Positions 1 to 11,718 are shown, counted from the stretch's first letter. The stretch is 64,000 nucleotides of DNA from Scolanthus callimorphus (GCA_033964015.1 CM066915.1:13618372-13682371), one strand, 5' to 3'. Program-made: numbers and translations. Notes: generated from the letters alone by a model not told the origin.

Positions 1-1530
1 CACAAAACGAGTCTATTTAAAACCTTCTGCATTTTTCGAGATTTGGGCTCCCTGTGGTTTTTCATACAAGCCTTGTAAGGGAATTTTCAATTGCCGTTTT
101 CGGCGTGTTCCTGCACTCCGATTTTTTGGGACTTTTAGTATGTTCATTTGGGGACTAAATGTAGCACAAAACCGTCGGAAAAGATTTTGTTGCAATTAGT
201 TCCCGGTTGACCCCTTTTTTGAGCGTAGATTGACTGGACTAGCCACGCTGGCCACAACAACTGAATTTACAAACATAAAAACGGCTGATTTCCATGTGGG
301 CCGTCCTGTCCTATAAGTGCCGAAGAACATCAGCAAATAGCTTCCTGTACGCTCTGCGTACCTATGTTTTTTTGTTTATTGTCCCATTTGCCCGTTCGAC
401 ATTTTTTCAAGTGTTCAATATATTTTCTTTTCTGGATCGACTGCGGGTGTTTTGTTCTCATTATTATGCAGTCTGACTCAAGGGGATTCCCCTTTCACAG
501 TTGGCATAAATGCACCCCACATCGCCAGCATAAGGCAAGCATGACAGTCACAGCTGGCCAGCGGTCGCACGCATCAAAACACCCAGCTAATCCAAAATGG
601 CGGAAACGGAGAAGAAGGTGAAATGTTTTTCAGAGGGTTTACGTTCCTGATAGGAATCTTCCGGTCTTGCCAAAGGAAAAAATATATATATCTGGTACTT
701 CCAAAATGAAGAATACTCTCGAAAAATGCATGAAAAGAGAAAGAAAATGAATAATGGCAGAGGAAGTACGAAGGGATGGCGAACTTGTGTGTTCACTAAT
801 AATTGCAAGCACTGACTTATAACTTCTGTGAGAATGGAAATGCAAGTTTATCAGATGACTGCCAATGCTAACAATTATTGGAAATTGAATCTTCAGTAGT
901 TCACTGCTGTTTTAACTCTCACGCAAGACATTCTATACTCTGGTTTCTGCATGAGGAGCTTTAGGTCGCTCCTATGACGTCACATTTAATGAGCATATCT
1001 TTCATTGAGATATGTCAACAAGACGCTAAGCGGGAAGTACGAATCAGCAGAGGTGTTGCTTACTGCCCCGCATCTGTCAGTGAAAACTAGGATAGGATTG
1101 CAGATTCTATGGATTTGCATATTTTGATCGGTAAATAAATGGCGGGATAGTGGCGGCAGTTCTCTAGTCCACGAGGTTTGCTTCAATGTTACTACCGACA
1201 CTACGTACAACAGGCGGTATTAGCTCGTGTAAACATTTCATTGTAGCAGTGTGTGGTACGGTAAGGTTGCTATTCCCAAGTAAGTATTCCATTGACTCAA
1301 AACTGTCTTCCCAAGCATAATAGACAAAGCATGGCGGGAAAGCTAAGTACGTATATTTGACCTGGGAAAAATGATCAATCCTTGAGATCCTTACTGAACC
1401 TGAACCTGAATCTGAACCTTTCGGTTTTCTCGTTTCTTTCGACTTCACCTTCACCTACGAAGTATTTCTGTATCTATAGCCTACAACCTGGTATTGATAC
1501 GACTTTAGCTATCACAAGTAAATAATGCAA
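1..1530. other. no recognisable gene
   Basis: AT-rich non-coding sequence. Open frames are all under 100 codons and none shows a motif I recognise. I see no splice-bounded exon, tRNA or clear repeat boundary until the satellite array begins near 1531. Confidence 0.5.
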
Positions 1531-2432
1531 AAGTGCCGCTTCATACTGGAGCATTAGCTTGCCTGTATGCCAATTTTAGATGCTATATTTTGGTCAAGAC
1601 ATTTGCGCTGACATACCAAAGTAATAATCTAAAAGTTTAGGAAAAGTGGAATTATAGTGTCGCTTCATACTGGGGCATTAACTTGCCTGTATGCGTATTT
1701 TAGATGCTATATTTTGGACAACACTTTTACACTGACATACCGCAAAGTAATAATCTAAAAGTTTAGGAAAACATGGAATTATAGTGTCGCTTCATACTGG
1801 GGCATTAGCTTGCCTGTATGCCAATTTTAGATGCTATATTTTGGTCAAGACATTTGCGCTGAACCAAAGTAATAATCTAAAAGTTTAAGAAATAATGAAA
1901 TTATAGTTGTCACTTCATACTGGGGCATTAACTTGCCTGTATGCGTATTTTAGATGCTATATTTTGGACAACACTGACATACCGCAAAGTAATAATCTAA
2001 AAGTTCACAGGAAAACATGGAATTATAGTGTCGCTTCATACTGGGGCATTAACTTGCCTGTATGCCAATTTTAGATGCTATATTTTGGTCAAGACATTTG
2101 CGCTGACATACCAAAGTAATAATCTAAAAGTTTAGGAAAACATGGAATTATAGTGTCGCTTCATACTGGGGGCATTAGCTTGCCTGTATGCCAATTTTAG
2201 ATGCTATATTTTGGTCAAGACATTTGCGCTGACATACCAAAGTAATAATCTAAAAAGTTTAAGATAATGAAATTATAGTTGTCGCTTCATACTGGGGCAT
2301 TAACTTGCCTGTATGCGTATTTTAGATGCTATATTTTGGACAACACTGACATACCGCAAAATAATAATCTAAAAGTTCACAGGAAAACATGGAATTATAG
2401 TGTCGCTTCATACTGGGGCATTAACTTGCCTG
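1531..2432 (+). repeat. ~125-bp satellite array, left segment
   Basis: About seven tandem copies of a ~125-bp unit, each holding the stretch from cttcatactggggcatta to taatctaaaag. Two subtypes tend to alternate, one with gtatgcgtattttag and one with gtatgccaattttag, so a ~251-bp dimer acts as a higher-order unit. The array stops inside a unit, exactly at the edge of the foldback element, and resumes at 7049 in the same orientation. Short frames opened by the repeat (the translated MSLHTGALTCLYAYF string) are by-products of the satellite. Confidence 0.9.
2424..2432. repeat. 9-bp target-site duplication, left
   Basis: The sequence acttgcctg belongs to the satellite unit and recurs at 7049-7057. 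Joining the two satellite segments with one copy of it gives a normal, uninterrupted satellite unit. Confidence 0.9.
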
Positions 2433-2539
2433 GGGAAGTAATATATCGGCGAATTTCGCCGTTATTTACAACTATAGTACTGAACTTATTGGTTTCAATA
2501 TTGTTACAGTTGTAGAAATTTAAAAAAATATATATATAC

Positions 2540-3850
2540 TTCTACCATTCCAGCCGTTAGATAACGGCTACACAATTACAACAGTATTATAGTTACCAAA
2601 AACCCGCCGTTAATTAACGGCGAGATGTGGTGACATTAGTATATAGTTGAAGGAAAAGTCCGCCGTTAATTAACGGCGAGATGACGTGTCACATTATATA
2701 ATAGAAAGAAAAGTCCGCCGTTAATTAACGGCGAGATGTTGTTATAAACAATATAATGGAAGAAAAAATCCGCCGTTAATGAACGGCGAGATGTTTTGAC
2801 AATACTATAATGTATAAGGAAAAGTCCGCCGTTAATTAACGGCGAGATGACGTTACACAATATATAGTGAAAGGAACAGTCCGCCGTTAATTAACGGCGA
2901 GATGACGTGACACACTATATAATAAAAGGAAAAGTCCGCCGTTAATTAACGGCGAGATGACGTTACACATTATATAGTACAAGGAAAAGTCCGCCGTTAA
3001 TTAACGGCGAGATGACGATACACCTTATAAAATGAAAGGAAAAGTCCGCCGTTAATTAACGGCGAGATGACGTTACATATTATATAGTGAAAGGAAAAGT
3101 TCGCCGTTAATTAACGGCGAGATGACGTTACATATTATATAGTATAAGGAAAAGTTAGCCGTTAATTAACGGCGAGATGACGTGACACATTATACAATAA
3201 AAGGAAAAGTCCGCCGTTAATTAACGGCGAGATGTTTTGACACACTATATACTTAAAGGAGAAAGTTCGCCGTTAATTAACGGCGAGATGTTGGGATACA
3301 TTATGAAGTCAAAGGAAAAGTTCGCCGTTAATTAACGGCGAGATGACGTGACACACTATATAATTAAAGGAAAAGTCCGCCGTTAATTAACGGCGAGATG
3401 ACGTTACATACTATATAATTAAAGGAAAAGTTCGCCGTTAATTAACGGCGAGATGACGTTACATATTACATAACAAAAGGAAAAGTCCGCCGTTAATTAA
3501 CGGCGAGAGGTTGTGACAACTATATAATTAAAGGAGATAGTCCGCCGTTAATTAACGGCGAGGTGTTTTCCGCCGTTAATTAACGGCGAGACGTTGGGAT
3601 ACACTATCAAGTCAAAGGAAAAGTTCGCCGTTAATTAACGGCGAGATGACGTGACACATTATATAATAAAAGGAAAAGTTCGCCATTAATTAACGGCGAG
3701 ATGACGTGACACACTATATAATTAAAGGAAAAGTCCGCCGTTAATTAACGGCGAGATGTGGTGACACTTTATAATTAAAGGAAAAGTCCGCCGTTACTTA
3801 ACGGCGAAATGATGTGACAATAATATAGGAGGAAAAGTCCGCCGTTTATT
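2540..3850 (+). repeat. palindromic tandem array, left arm
   Basis: About 24 units of roughly 53-56 bp. Each contains the perfect 18-bp palindrome cgccgttaattaacggcg followed by gagatg, an AT-rich spacer around acattatatag, and aaaggaaaag. A few units have point changes in the palindrome (ttaatgaacgg, ttacttaacgg) or lost spacer (one pair near 3545-3585 is only ~25 bp apart). Spacers vary more here than in the right arm. Confidence 0.95.
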
Positions 3851-4070
3851 AATGTATTTGGATTTTGTCTATACTTTTATAATCGGATTTTCTGCGCAAA
3901 TGTTTCTGATTGGCTAAATCGTTCGCAATCACTCCGCTTAGGCCTGAAGCTAAGGTGCATGCCTCTTCTTTTGATTTTGTTTGAATAACAATAAAGCGTC
4001 CGTTTTTGTCGTGAAATGTTCGTTCAATGGTTACCTCAAAGAGCTTTGGATTAAAGTTTGAGGTATACAT
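3849..4070 (-). CDS. short hypothetical ORF in foldback centre
   Basis: A 73-codon open frame read towards the left array; its stop codon lies at the edge of the last palindromic unit. The peptide is lysine-rich and has no motif I recognise. A tataaa motif sits on the minus strand at about 4240-4250, upstream of the start, in a GC-rich stretch. It may be a terminal exon, a remnant of captured sequence, or chance. Confidence 0.25.
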   Translation of the reverse strand: MYTSNFNPKLFEVTIERTFHDKNGRFIVIQTKSKEEACTLASGLSGVIANDLANQKHLRRKSDYKSIDKIQIH

Positions 4071-4563
4071 TGAAGAAAAACCGCGACACCTTTACTTGTG
4101 CCGTCTTGTTTCGAGTATGACTGAAAAACGCCTGCCCCTCCACCTTACCCCCCTCGAACCCAGAGCTCTACGGCTCGTCGCGAGGGCCTTCGCTGATTGG
4201 CTGAAATGGCGCTCACGCGCACACAAAACTAGCTTAATCTCGCTTTATAAAAATGTATCTCTCAAAATAACACTGTCATTCGTTTCCTATTCGAGTTTTC
4301 AACCTATGCCTTCGACTTGAACGCTCTAAAAGTAATTGTGAGTCATGAAACCCCCATTTTCCTTTACGCATGCGTCGGTGGATGCCCCCAGAGGCTCCCC
4401 CGCGAGGTGATGATCCAGGAATCTCATCAAGGTCATAAAGGGGAAAACCAGATATTGGAACATGGGAAGAAAATTTGCAAATTGGCCTGCATCAAATACA
4501 AGAGGGTAGTCGCCCCTTGCCCCCCTCCCCGTCCTAAATCCCCCTGTTGTAATAGGAGTTGTT

Positions 4564-5405
4564 TTACGTACAAGCCGGATAAGGAAAGTGCTTGCCTTCA
4601 CAAACAATGAAGCCCTGCTTTTTTGCGATTTGAGTAATTTCTAAGTCAAAAAAACTGTCACAAATGCAGACAAACTCCAAGCGCTTACATTGCAAAAATA
4701 GCTCTTCAATGTTCGGTTGCATGAGTCCACAATTCCGCAACTTCAACTTTCGTAGTGATGGAAAAGCGAGTGGTAGGCCCTGTGTTGTTGCAACACTGAG
4801 TATAGCCCCGCTTGTGTCCAGATATTCAAGAAATGGCCACTGTACTTCAAAGCAGCGTCTGAAAAATACATCAGTCCACTCCTTGCAACATGTCAGAGCT
4901 CTTATACCTCTGTATCGTCGCAAAATAAACGCAAAGTTGTCATCCGTGTTCGTCATTAACAAGTTTATTACTTTAAGATTCCGGCAACGCTTTAAAATCT
5001 TGGCAATCATGTTCTGATCAATAGACGTTAACTCCAGGTCTAAATGCGTCAGGTTCCTGAGCTTTCCCACTTTGCTGAGCTTTGCCATGTAGGAACCCGT
5101 CAAAGTATAACAGTTAAATACCGAGATTCGCCAGATATGTGTAGTTTTCTTTATCAAATTCTGGAATTCTTTTCTGTCATATACCAACAGTTGTCTAATG
5201 CAACATCATTCACAATACTGGGTATGCTTAAAACTATATGCCACGTCCTACATACCCTCTTTAAGTTAAGACGATCAGTCAGAGGAATATATGAAAAAAT
5301 CACCAGAAGAACAGGGAGACACGTGTGCAGCTCGATCATCCTGCTGCAGACGCTGATTTTGTTTGTTAATTTTATCATCACCAGGTACTGAGCGCGGAGA
5401 TCCAA
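4564..5405 (-). pseudogene. F-box and leucine-rich-repeat protein, one frameshift
   Basis: F-box/LRR proteins act as substrate adaptors of SCF ubiquitin ligases. The first frame (5405-5154) holds an F-box-like segment at about residues 27-60 (LPVLLVIFSYIPLTDRLNLK, then a CRTWH motif). The second (5187-4564, ~207 codons) carries leucine-rich repeats such as LRNLTHLDLELTSID, CRNLKVINLLMTNTD and FPSLRKLKLRNCGLMQPNIE. The frames overlap by ~34 bases near 5154-5187 and differ by one base, so a 1-nt indel, a sequencing error or a very short intron separates them. There is no transposase similarity and the gene is unlike anything else in the element, so I infer a host gene captured between the arms. 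Expression and function are unknown. Confidence 0.7.
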
Positions 5406-5430
5406 TCGTCGTGGATGGCCGATCCGTTAG

Positions 5431-5487
5431 GGCCGACCATTTAACTTTTTTTTTATCTTCCCTCAAAAGTCAAATGGTCGCCTCCTC
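5431..5487. repeat. degenerate mini-copy of a MITE
   Basis: The inverted words gggccgaccattt and caaaagtcaaatggtcg lie ~35 bases apart. They match the ends of the Harbinger-like MITE at 16651-16887, so this is probably an internally deleted relative. Confidence 0.5.
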
Positions 5488-5604
5488 ATCACGAACAACG
5501 CGTTGCGGTAATATCGAGTAAACGAAATAGCTTCGACTACATTATGTGCTTGTTGCTAGTTTTCGAATGACGAATACAAACAGTGCCTGTTTGCTGTGCG
5601 ATAG

Positions 5605-6930
5605 TTTGTCACAACATCTCGCCGTTAATTAACGGCGGACATTTCCTTTCACTATATAGTGTGTCACAACACCTCGCCGTTAATTAACGGCGGACTATCT
5701 CCTTTCACTATATAGTGTGTCACAACATCTCGCCGTTAATTAACGGCGGACTATCTCCTTTCACTATATAATGTGTCACAACACCTCGCCGTTAATTAAC
5801 GGCGGACTATCTCCTTTCACTATATAATGTGCCACAACATCTCGCCGTTAATTAACGGCGGACTATCTCCTTTCACTATATAATGTGCCACAACATCTCG
5901 CCGTTAATTAACGGCGGACTATCTCCTTTCACTATATAATGTGTCACAACACCTCGCCGTTAATTAACGGCGGACTATCTCCTTTCACTATCTAGTGTGT
6001 CACAACATCTCGCCGTTAATTAACGGCGGACTATCTCCTTTCACTATATAGTGTGTCACAACATCTCGCCGTTAATTAACGGCGGACTATCTCCTTTCAC
6101 TATATAATGTGTCACAACACCTCGCCGTTAATTAACGGCGGACTATCTCCTTTCACTATATAGTGTGTCACAACATCTCGCCGTTAATTAACGGCGGACT
6201 ATCTCCTTTCACTATATAGTTTGCCACAACATCTCGCCGTTAATTAACGGCGGACTATCTCCTTTCACTATATAGTGTGTCACAACACCTCGCCGTTAAT
6301 TAACGGCGAACTATCTCCTTTCACTATATAATGTGTCACAACACCCCGCCGTTAATTAACGGCGGACTATCTCCTTTCACTATATAGTGTGTCACAACAT
6401 CTCGCCGTTAATTAACGGCGGACATTTCCTTTCACTATATAGTGTGTCACAACATCTCGCCGTTTATTAACGGCGGACTATCTCCTTTCACTATATAATG
6501 TGTCACAACACCTCGCCGTTAATTAACGGCGGACATCTCCTTTCACTATATAGTGTGTCACAACATCTCGCCGTTAATTAACGGCGGACATTTCCTTTCA
6601 CTATATAGTGTGCCACAACACCTCGCCGTTAATTAACGGCGGACATTTCCTTTTATTATATAGTGTGTCACAACATCTCGCCGTTAATTAACGGCGAACT
6701 TTTCCTTTCACTATATAGTTTGTCACAACATCTCGCCGTTAATTAACGGCGGACATTTTCTTCCACTATATAGTGTGTCACAACATCTCGCCGTTAATTA
6801 ACGGCGAACTTTTCCTTTCACTATATAGTTTGTCACAACATCCCGCCGTTAATTAACGGCGGACTTCTGTCCTACGTATATATAGTTGTCACAACATCTC
6901 GCCGTTAATTAACGGCGGGCTTGTTGTCAG
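5605..6930 (-). repeat. palindromic tandem array, right arm
   Basis: About 24 units of ~56 bp, the reverse complement of the left arm. Most units combine two perfect palindromes: cgccgttaattaacggcg (18 bp) and cactatatagtg (12 bp). Units here are far more uniform than in the left arm, with many differing by one or two bases. Confidence 0.95.
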
Positions 6931-7048
6931 TAATATAAGGTATTATAAAAAATTTTGCATTTATTTTACTGTTGTAGTTTAATGCAAGTATTACTACAAA
7001 CAGCTATAGTTGTAAACAACGGCGGACTTCGCCGTTGTAAAATGTCCG

Positions 7049-7057
7049 ACTTGCCTG
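7049..7057. repeat. 9-bp target-site duplication, right
   Basis: The sequence acttgcctg, identical to 2424-2432, is followed directly by the remainder of the interrupted satellite unit. Confidence 0.9.
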
Positions 7058-7865
7058 TATGCCAATTTTAGATGCTATATTTTGGTCAAGACATTTGCGC
7101 TGACATACCAAATTAATAATCTAAAAGTTTAAGAAGTAATGGAATTATAGTGTCGCTTCATACTGGGGCATTAACTTGCCTGTATGCGTATTTTAGATGC
7201 TATATTTTAGACAACACTTTTACACTGACATACCGCAAAGTAATATCTAAAAGTTCACAGGAAAACATGGAATTAGTGTCGCTTCATACTGGGGCATTAA
7301 CTTGCCTGTATGCCAATTTTAGATGCTATATTTTGGTCAAGACATTTGCGCTGACATACCAAAGTAATAATCTAAAAGTTTAAGAAGTAATGGAATTATA
7401 GTGTCGCTTCATACTGGGGCATTAGCTTGCCTGTATGCGTATTTTAGATGCTATATTTTAGACAACACTTTTACACTGACATACCGCAAAGTAATATCTA
7501 AAAGTTCACAGGAAAACATGGAATTAGTGTCGCTTCATACTGGGGCATTAACTTGCCTGTATGCCAATTTTAGATGCTATATTTTGGTCAAGACATTTGC
7601 GCTGACATACCAAAGTAATAATCTAAAAGTTTAAGAAGTAATGGAATTATAGTGTCGCTTCATACTGGGGCATTAGCTTGCCTGTATGTGAATTTTAGAT
7701 GCTATATTTTGGTTAAGACATTTGCGCTGACACCAAAGTAATAATCTAAAAGTTGAAAAAATCAGAGGAATTATAGTGTGTCGCTTCATACTGGGGCATT
7801 AACTTGCCTGTATGCCAATTTTAGATGCTATATTTTGGTCACGACTTTTGCGCTGAGATATCAAA
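7049..7865 (+). repeat. ~125-bp satellite array, right segment
   Basis: Continuation of the 1531-2432 satellite in the same orientation. Two copies of a ~251-bp dimer beginning near 7150 and 7401 are almost identical, which shows local homogenisation of a two-unit block. The last unit decays near 7865. Confidence 0.9.
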
Positions 7866-8117
7866 AAGAAGATGTACATTTATAGGTCGATTACGGCTTT
7901 TGCGCTGCGTCAAAGCTATGCCGATATATCAGTTAGCACTTTTGACAGTTATCCAGTTAATCTCCTTATACTATCCTTCAACAGTTTCTTTGTCTTGATA
8001 CATTTTGTATCCCGGATGTGGTGCTCTGAGAGCACCAAATCAGTCGGGGGTATTGGCATAAAGCTCCTCATGGAAGACTCTTTCTTTTTATGAAAAAAGG
8101 AATCTATTATCATTGTT

Positions 8118-8315
8118 GGGGAAAAGAGTGACCTGGAACACACAGAACTGTAGCTTGGATAACAAATTGGAAAAGACCATTATCCCTCTGCTTTTCTGGT
8201 AAAACTTTAATCACTAACAGGGGAAAAGAGTAACCTGGAACAAACAGAACTGTAGCACTTGGATAACAAATTGGAAAAGACCATGATACCTCTGTTTTTT
8301 TCTGGTAAAACTAAC
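8118..8315 (+). repeat. ~102-bp direct duplication
   Basis: Two adjacent copies of a unit starting ggggaaaagagt and running through gataacaaattggaaaagac to tctggtaaaac. They differ by a few substitutions and small indels. Confidence 0.8.
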
Positions 8316-8319
8316 ATTG

Positions 8320-11300
8320 GTACAGTGTTTTACATAACCTAAATGACAAACAAACTGCTGCCACCAGTCAGTATTTGCTCTAGAATTTGCAATACAGGAA
8401 ACATCAACATGCATGTCAAATGCAACTTATTTTGATTATAAATTTATTAAACTACTTAAACAAATTTTTGTGTGCAGCTGCATACTTTGCGTGTTGATAT
8501 AACTACGCCTCTGCCTGTCAGTTGCACAAGGTGGTACTGTGAAAACAAGCCTAAAGTGTGATAGCTGAATAATTTAGACATGCTTTCAGTGAAACAAGAG
8601 GAAGGCTAATTCCTAAACAACATGGAGGGTAATAATATACACAAAAAATGACATGAAGCTTAAGAAATCAAAGTCAAAACATTTTATAATTGACAACCCA
8701 TATAGAGCACAGGGTACAAATAATCAGATAAATGGATTGAGAGGCCTGCTTAAAAGTAGAGCAGCATTCAGTTCAATTTCATGTGGTTGGGTTTTTTTTG
8801 TATCTTTTATCAGCTTTTGTCAAATTTGCTTTGGTGACAATTTTTTCTTTGGTTACCTAAATGTTCATTAAATGTAAATAATGAAATGATGATATCAGTG
8901 ATGTCATTGTTACACTCCCCTTAAATGTTGTCTAACTTTGGTTTGTCCAAATTTGGTTTCCTTCCTGAGATATTATGAATCTGATAAAAATTGAGCTTGA
9001 TGGCTATTTGGATGTTTAAATTCACAATCATCTGTCACCACATGTAATTTGCATAGGGTATTTTTAGGCTGAGAGTTGAAATTGAATAAAAGTTGATTTT
9101 TTATAGCAAAAATATTAATCAATCAGCAGAGCTCCATGGGCAACTGGCTTATAAGAGTGGGAATAATTTACAAGCTTCTATGTCAACTGTTACAAGCTAA
9201 CTCTAAAATTAATCACCGATGCTACAATACATATCAGCAGTTGAGTGTTACTTTCTAACCACTTGCCACCATGTAAGTCTATGACGGTTAAGTGTTGTGT
9301 CACTCTGTAACAGGGTCCAAACTTTAGTATTAAAAAGAGGAATTGTAGTCTCCAACTGAATACCATTATACAAAAGTTTATCCAACATACTGACATTTTT
9401 AGTCGAACAGTGAGAATGTTGGTCACTTTTGCGGCACATACAGTTGTGATTTGAAGCCCCTCCCAAGGAAAACTGGTTTCTAGTTCCGAGAAGATTTTCA
9501 GTGAAAAATAACACAAAATATTACACCCAAAAAAAATCAAGGAAATCTCCAGACAATTCTGATTGCAGAAAAAGCTTCTCTTTATCCACATATAGAAGGA
9601 GTATGTCAGTGACCTACTAGCTGCCCTCAATTAAGTCCAGGTAGTCATGAACATGAAAGGTTTTCTTACCATCAATGCTGAAAATTTTCTTGATTTTGCA
9701 AATTCATAACAAGAAGTAAAGCCACTATCATTGGGCTGTTCCAAAAAAATAGCCGTACACATCTATTAAAGAAGGATTTGTGTGATTTCTAAGTATCTAA
9801 GGAAATAAGAATGAGCTGTTCTTATGATTTCTGTCTCTCCCTAACAAGGAAAAATGCTCTATCCGTGTGAAAGTTCTAGGCAACTTTTGAGTAAATACCA
9901 CATTCTCTTGTGTCCCCTGTGGAAATTCCAAAGTTGCAAAGGAATACCCTGTGGAAATTGGAGGTGGGCAAAAAGAAAGTCAGTGTGGAAATTTAAGGGT
10001 CAACAACAATGACCCTTGCTGAAATTCTAGGGTAAAACACAGACCCCTATGGAAGCTCCAGGTTCCTCGATAGGGGGTAAAACATCTAAAATGGAACAGC
10101 CCATTCTGAAAACAAAACAAAAACAGGACAGGAAGATGACCTTCCCCAGTAGGTGACTGGAAACAAAACAAAAGTAATTTTGCCATAGATTTACTGGGCA
10201 ATCAATATTTAAGAGAATTTCCTTGACATAGTTTTACTACATTCTTCCACCAATTTTCCACTTTCTGACTCTCTATTCATTGCCACTGATTTCTAGATTG
10301 CTGGCATGAAAAAGGTCAATAAGCTGCAATGCATTAGAATGAGAATCGCCGACTGATTCTAAAAAAAGCTGATTGCACGTATGTACAGAGCAATAATATC
10401 ACCTGAAAAATGCGTACTTCTCTATAATTTGAAGAACTATTACCAAAGCAATGAAGATTATACGTCAAACCTTATTATTTCTCCATAAGAATCGTCCTTG
10501 TTTTGTCCAAACTATGTTTTGTTGTGAGTCCAGAGCTCGTAGAGTCACGCTTCCTTCCCAAATAAAGCAACGATATTGCGTACGTTTCAAAGCGACGAGT
10601 GGAAACGCAGTGTCCACGAAATATTAAAATATGCTCTCATGGAAGCTAAATTCAAAAAACTAAAAAGAACAAGTTTTAGAGAGTTCATTGCACTTTGTAT
10701 TCATCGTTCTGTTTACATTCCATCAGGTGAAACAAAAAAGTTATTTGAAGCCAAAAATAGGCATGAATTTGGAGCCGAATGGCTAAATGCGATTTCCACA
10801 ATATTCACCATTTCAACATTGCAGAAAGACTTGGTGGTTACTGCAAAAGCTAGTCATATTCATCCTCGGAGACCCAGGGGAATTTGGTATCAAAATCTTC
10901 CTCTCTTCTTCCTCTGTCGAGTCCGCCATTTTGCAAATCTCTGTGAGGCTCGAGAGGTCTTCTGGGAAGTTCTAAAAATAGTTGTCAATCGATCCTTTTG
11001 ATTAGGGCCCAGTCTCCCCATTTAAGCGCGCGTCCTTCGGGAAAAGCCGTCACAAAACGTGTGTCGATTTCCATTTGTGCCAAGCGTGTTTTGACAACAT
11101 CTGGTCAGGGTTCAAAATAGCCTCGACTTGGTGAATAAAACCCACAAGCATTTTTCCAAGAAACTATAACTGCAGGGATACGAAAATTCCGAGAACGTCT
11201 ACAAGCATCCTCGGAGACCCTAAAAACTAGGTAAAAGCGTAACTAAGAGACAAGAATCTTCCATCCTTTGATGTGAGGTTCCACTATCTTCTTCGAAAAC

Positions 11301-11460
11301 AGCCGATTCTTTTGATAAGGACAAGACTATTGATCTACGCCTTGAAGATCTTCGTTTGGAAGGGGACAAGGTACTCAGCCTTCCGCTCCGTCTTCACTCT
11401 TGCCTCTCTTTATATAAACCCCGAAAAGATCTTCTGTCAGAAGCCAAATTTCTAGGAGAA
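8320..11460. other. no recognisable gene; one MITE candidate
   Basis: Sequence upstream of Dicer exon 1. The longest frame (10576-11001, 141 codons) matches nothing I know and partly overlaps a sequence word (cctcggagaccc) that recurs at 11208, so I do not call it a gene. The MITE at 9732-10103 is listed separately. Confidence 0.45.
9732..10103. mobile_element. MITE with 12-bp inverted ends
   Basis: The words tgggctgttcca (9732-9743) and tggaacagccca (10092-10103) are exact inverted copies ~370 bp apart. The interior repeats ctgtggaaatt-like words. No clear target duplication is visible. Confidence 0.55.
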
Positions 11461-11468
11461 AAAAGGAG

Positions 11469-11718
11469 ATGTCAAGCGACTCGGAAAGCGATCATGAGGA
11501 AACGGAGATTGTGATTAGTAGGCTGGAGGCCGGTCTCTGCGCACGACCGTACCAAACGGAGCTGGTGGAAATGGCCTTAGAGAAAAACATTATCGTGTGC
11601 CTTGGCACTGGGACAGGGAAGACTTTCATCAGTGTCATGTTAATCAAAGAGCTGAGTTATCAACTGCAAAATAGCTTGGAAGAAGGAGGAAAAAGGACAT
11701 TCTTCCTTGTATGCACAG
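11469..11718 (+). CDS. DICER1: Dicer exon 1 (helicase motif I)
   Basis: Dicer is the RNase III enzyme that cuts double-stranded RNA into siRNAs and microRNAs; its N-terminus is an RIG-I-like helicase. This exon starts at ATG 11469 after an AG-rich leader, has an acidic N-terminus ([10 protein letters not shown]), then [12 protein letters not shown] (Q-motif region) and the Walker A loop GTGTGKT at about residues 47-53. It ends with a gt donor at 11719 in phase 1, and the next recognisable exon completes the codon. The motif order and the KELSYQL segment fit Dicer better than other RIG-I-like helicases. No later exons with RNase III, PAZ or dsRNA-binding domains were found, so the gene is truncated, very long, or dead. 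Confidence 0.8.

Larger units (their letters stand above)
2433..7048. mobile_element. foldback-type DNA transposon with palindromic arms
   Basis: A 4616-bp element inserted in the satellite array with a perfect 9-bp target-site duplication (acttgcctg). The ends form imperfect inverted repeats: from residue 15 inward both share cggcga..cgccgtt followed by tttacaactatag, while the outermost 14 bases are about half identical. Next inside are two opposed tandem arrays of palindromic ~55-bp units (2540-3850 and 5605-6930), then a ~1.75-kb centre with an F-box/LRR gene on the minus strand. Long inverted ends made of short tandem repeats plus 9-bp duplications match the plan of Drosophila foldback elements and some Mutator-like elements. 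No transposase is present, so movement would need one supplied in trans. The gene cargo is the unusual part. Confidence 0.88.

Noticed and set aside
1164..1454. 96-codon minus-strand frame
   Set aside because: No motif, no neighbouring exon, and a composition no different from the surrounding non-coding sequence.
2540..6930. CRISPR-like array of palindromic repeats and spacers
   Set aside because: The spacers are themselves repeated with small variation, the arrays are inverted copies at transposon ends, and the context is eukaryotic.
2279..7634. Repeated frames translating as MSLHTGALTCLYAYF...
   Set aside because: A by-product of the 125-bp satellite; most units carry stops or indels.
10576..11001. 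141-codon plus-strand frame upstream of Dicer
   Set aside because: No motif, no splice support, and part of it contains a word (cctcggagaccc) repeated nearby.
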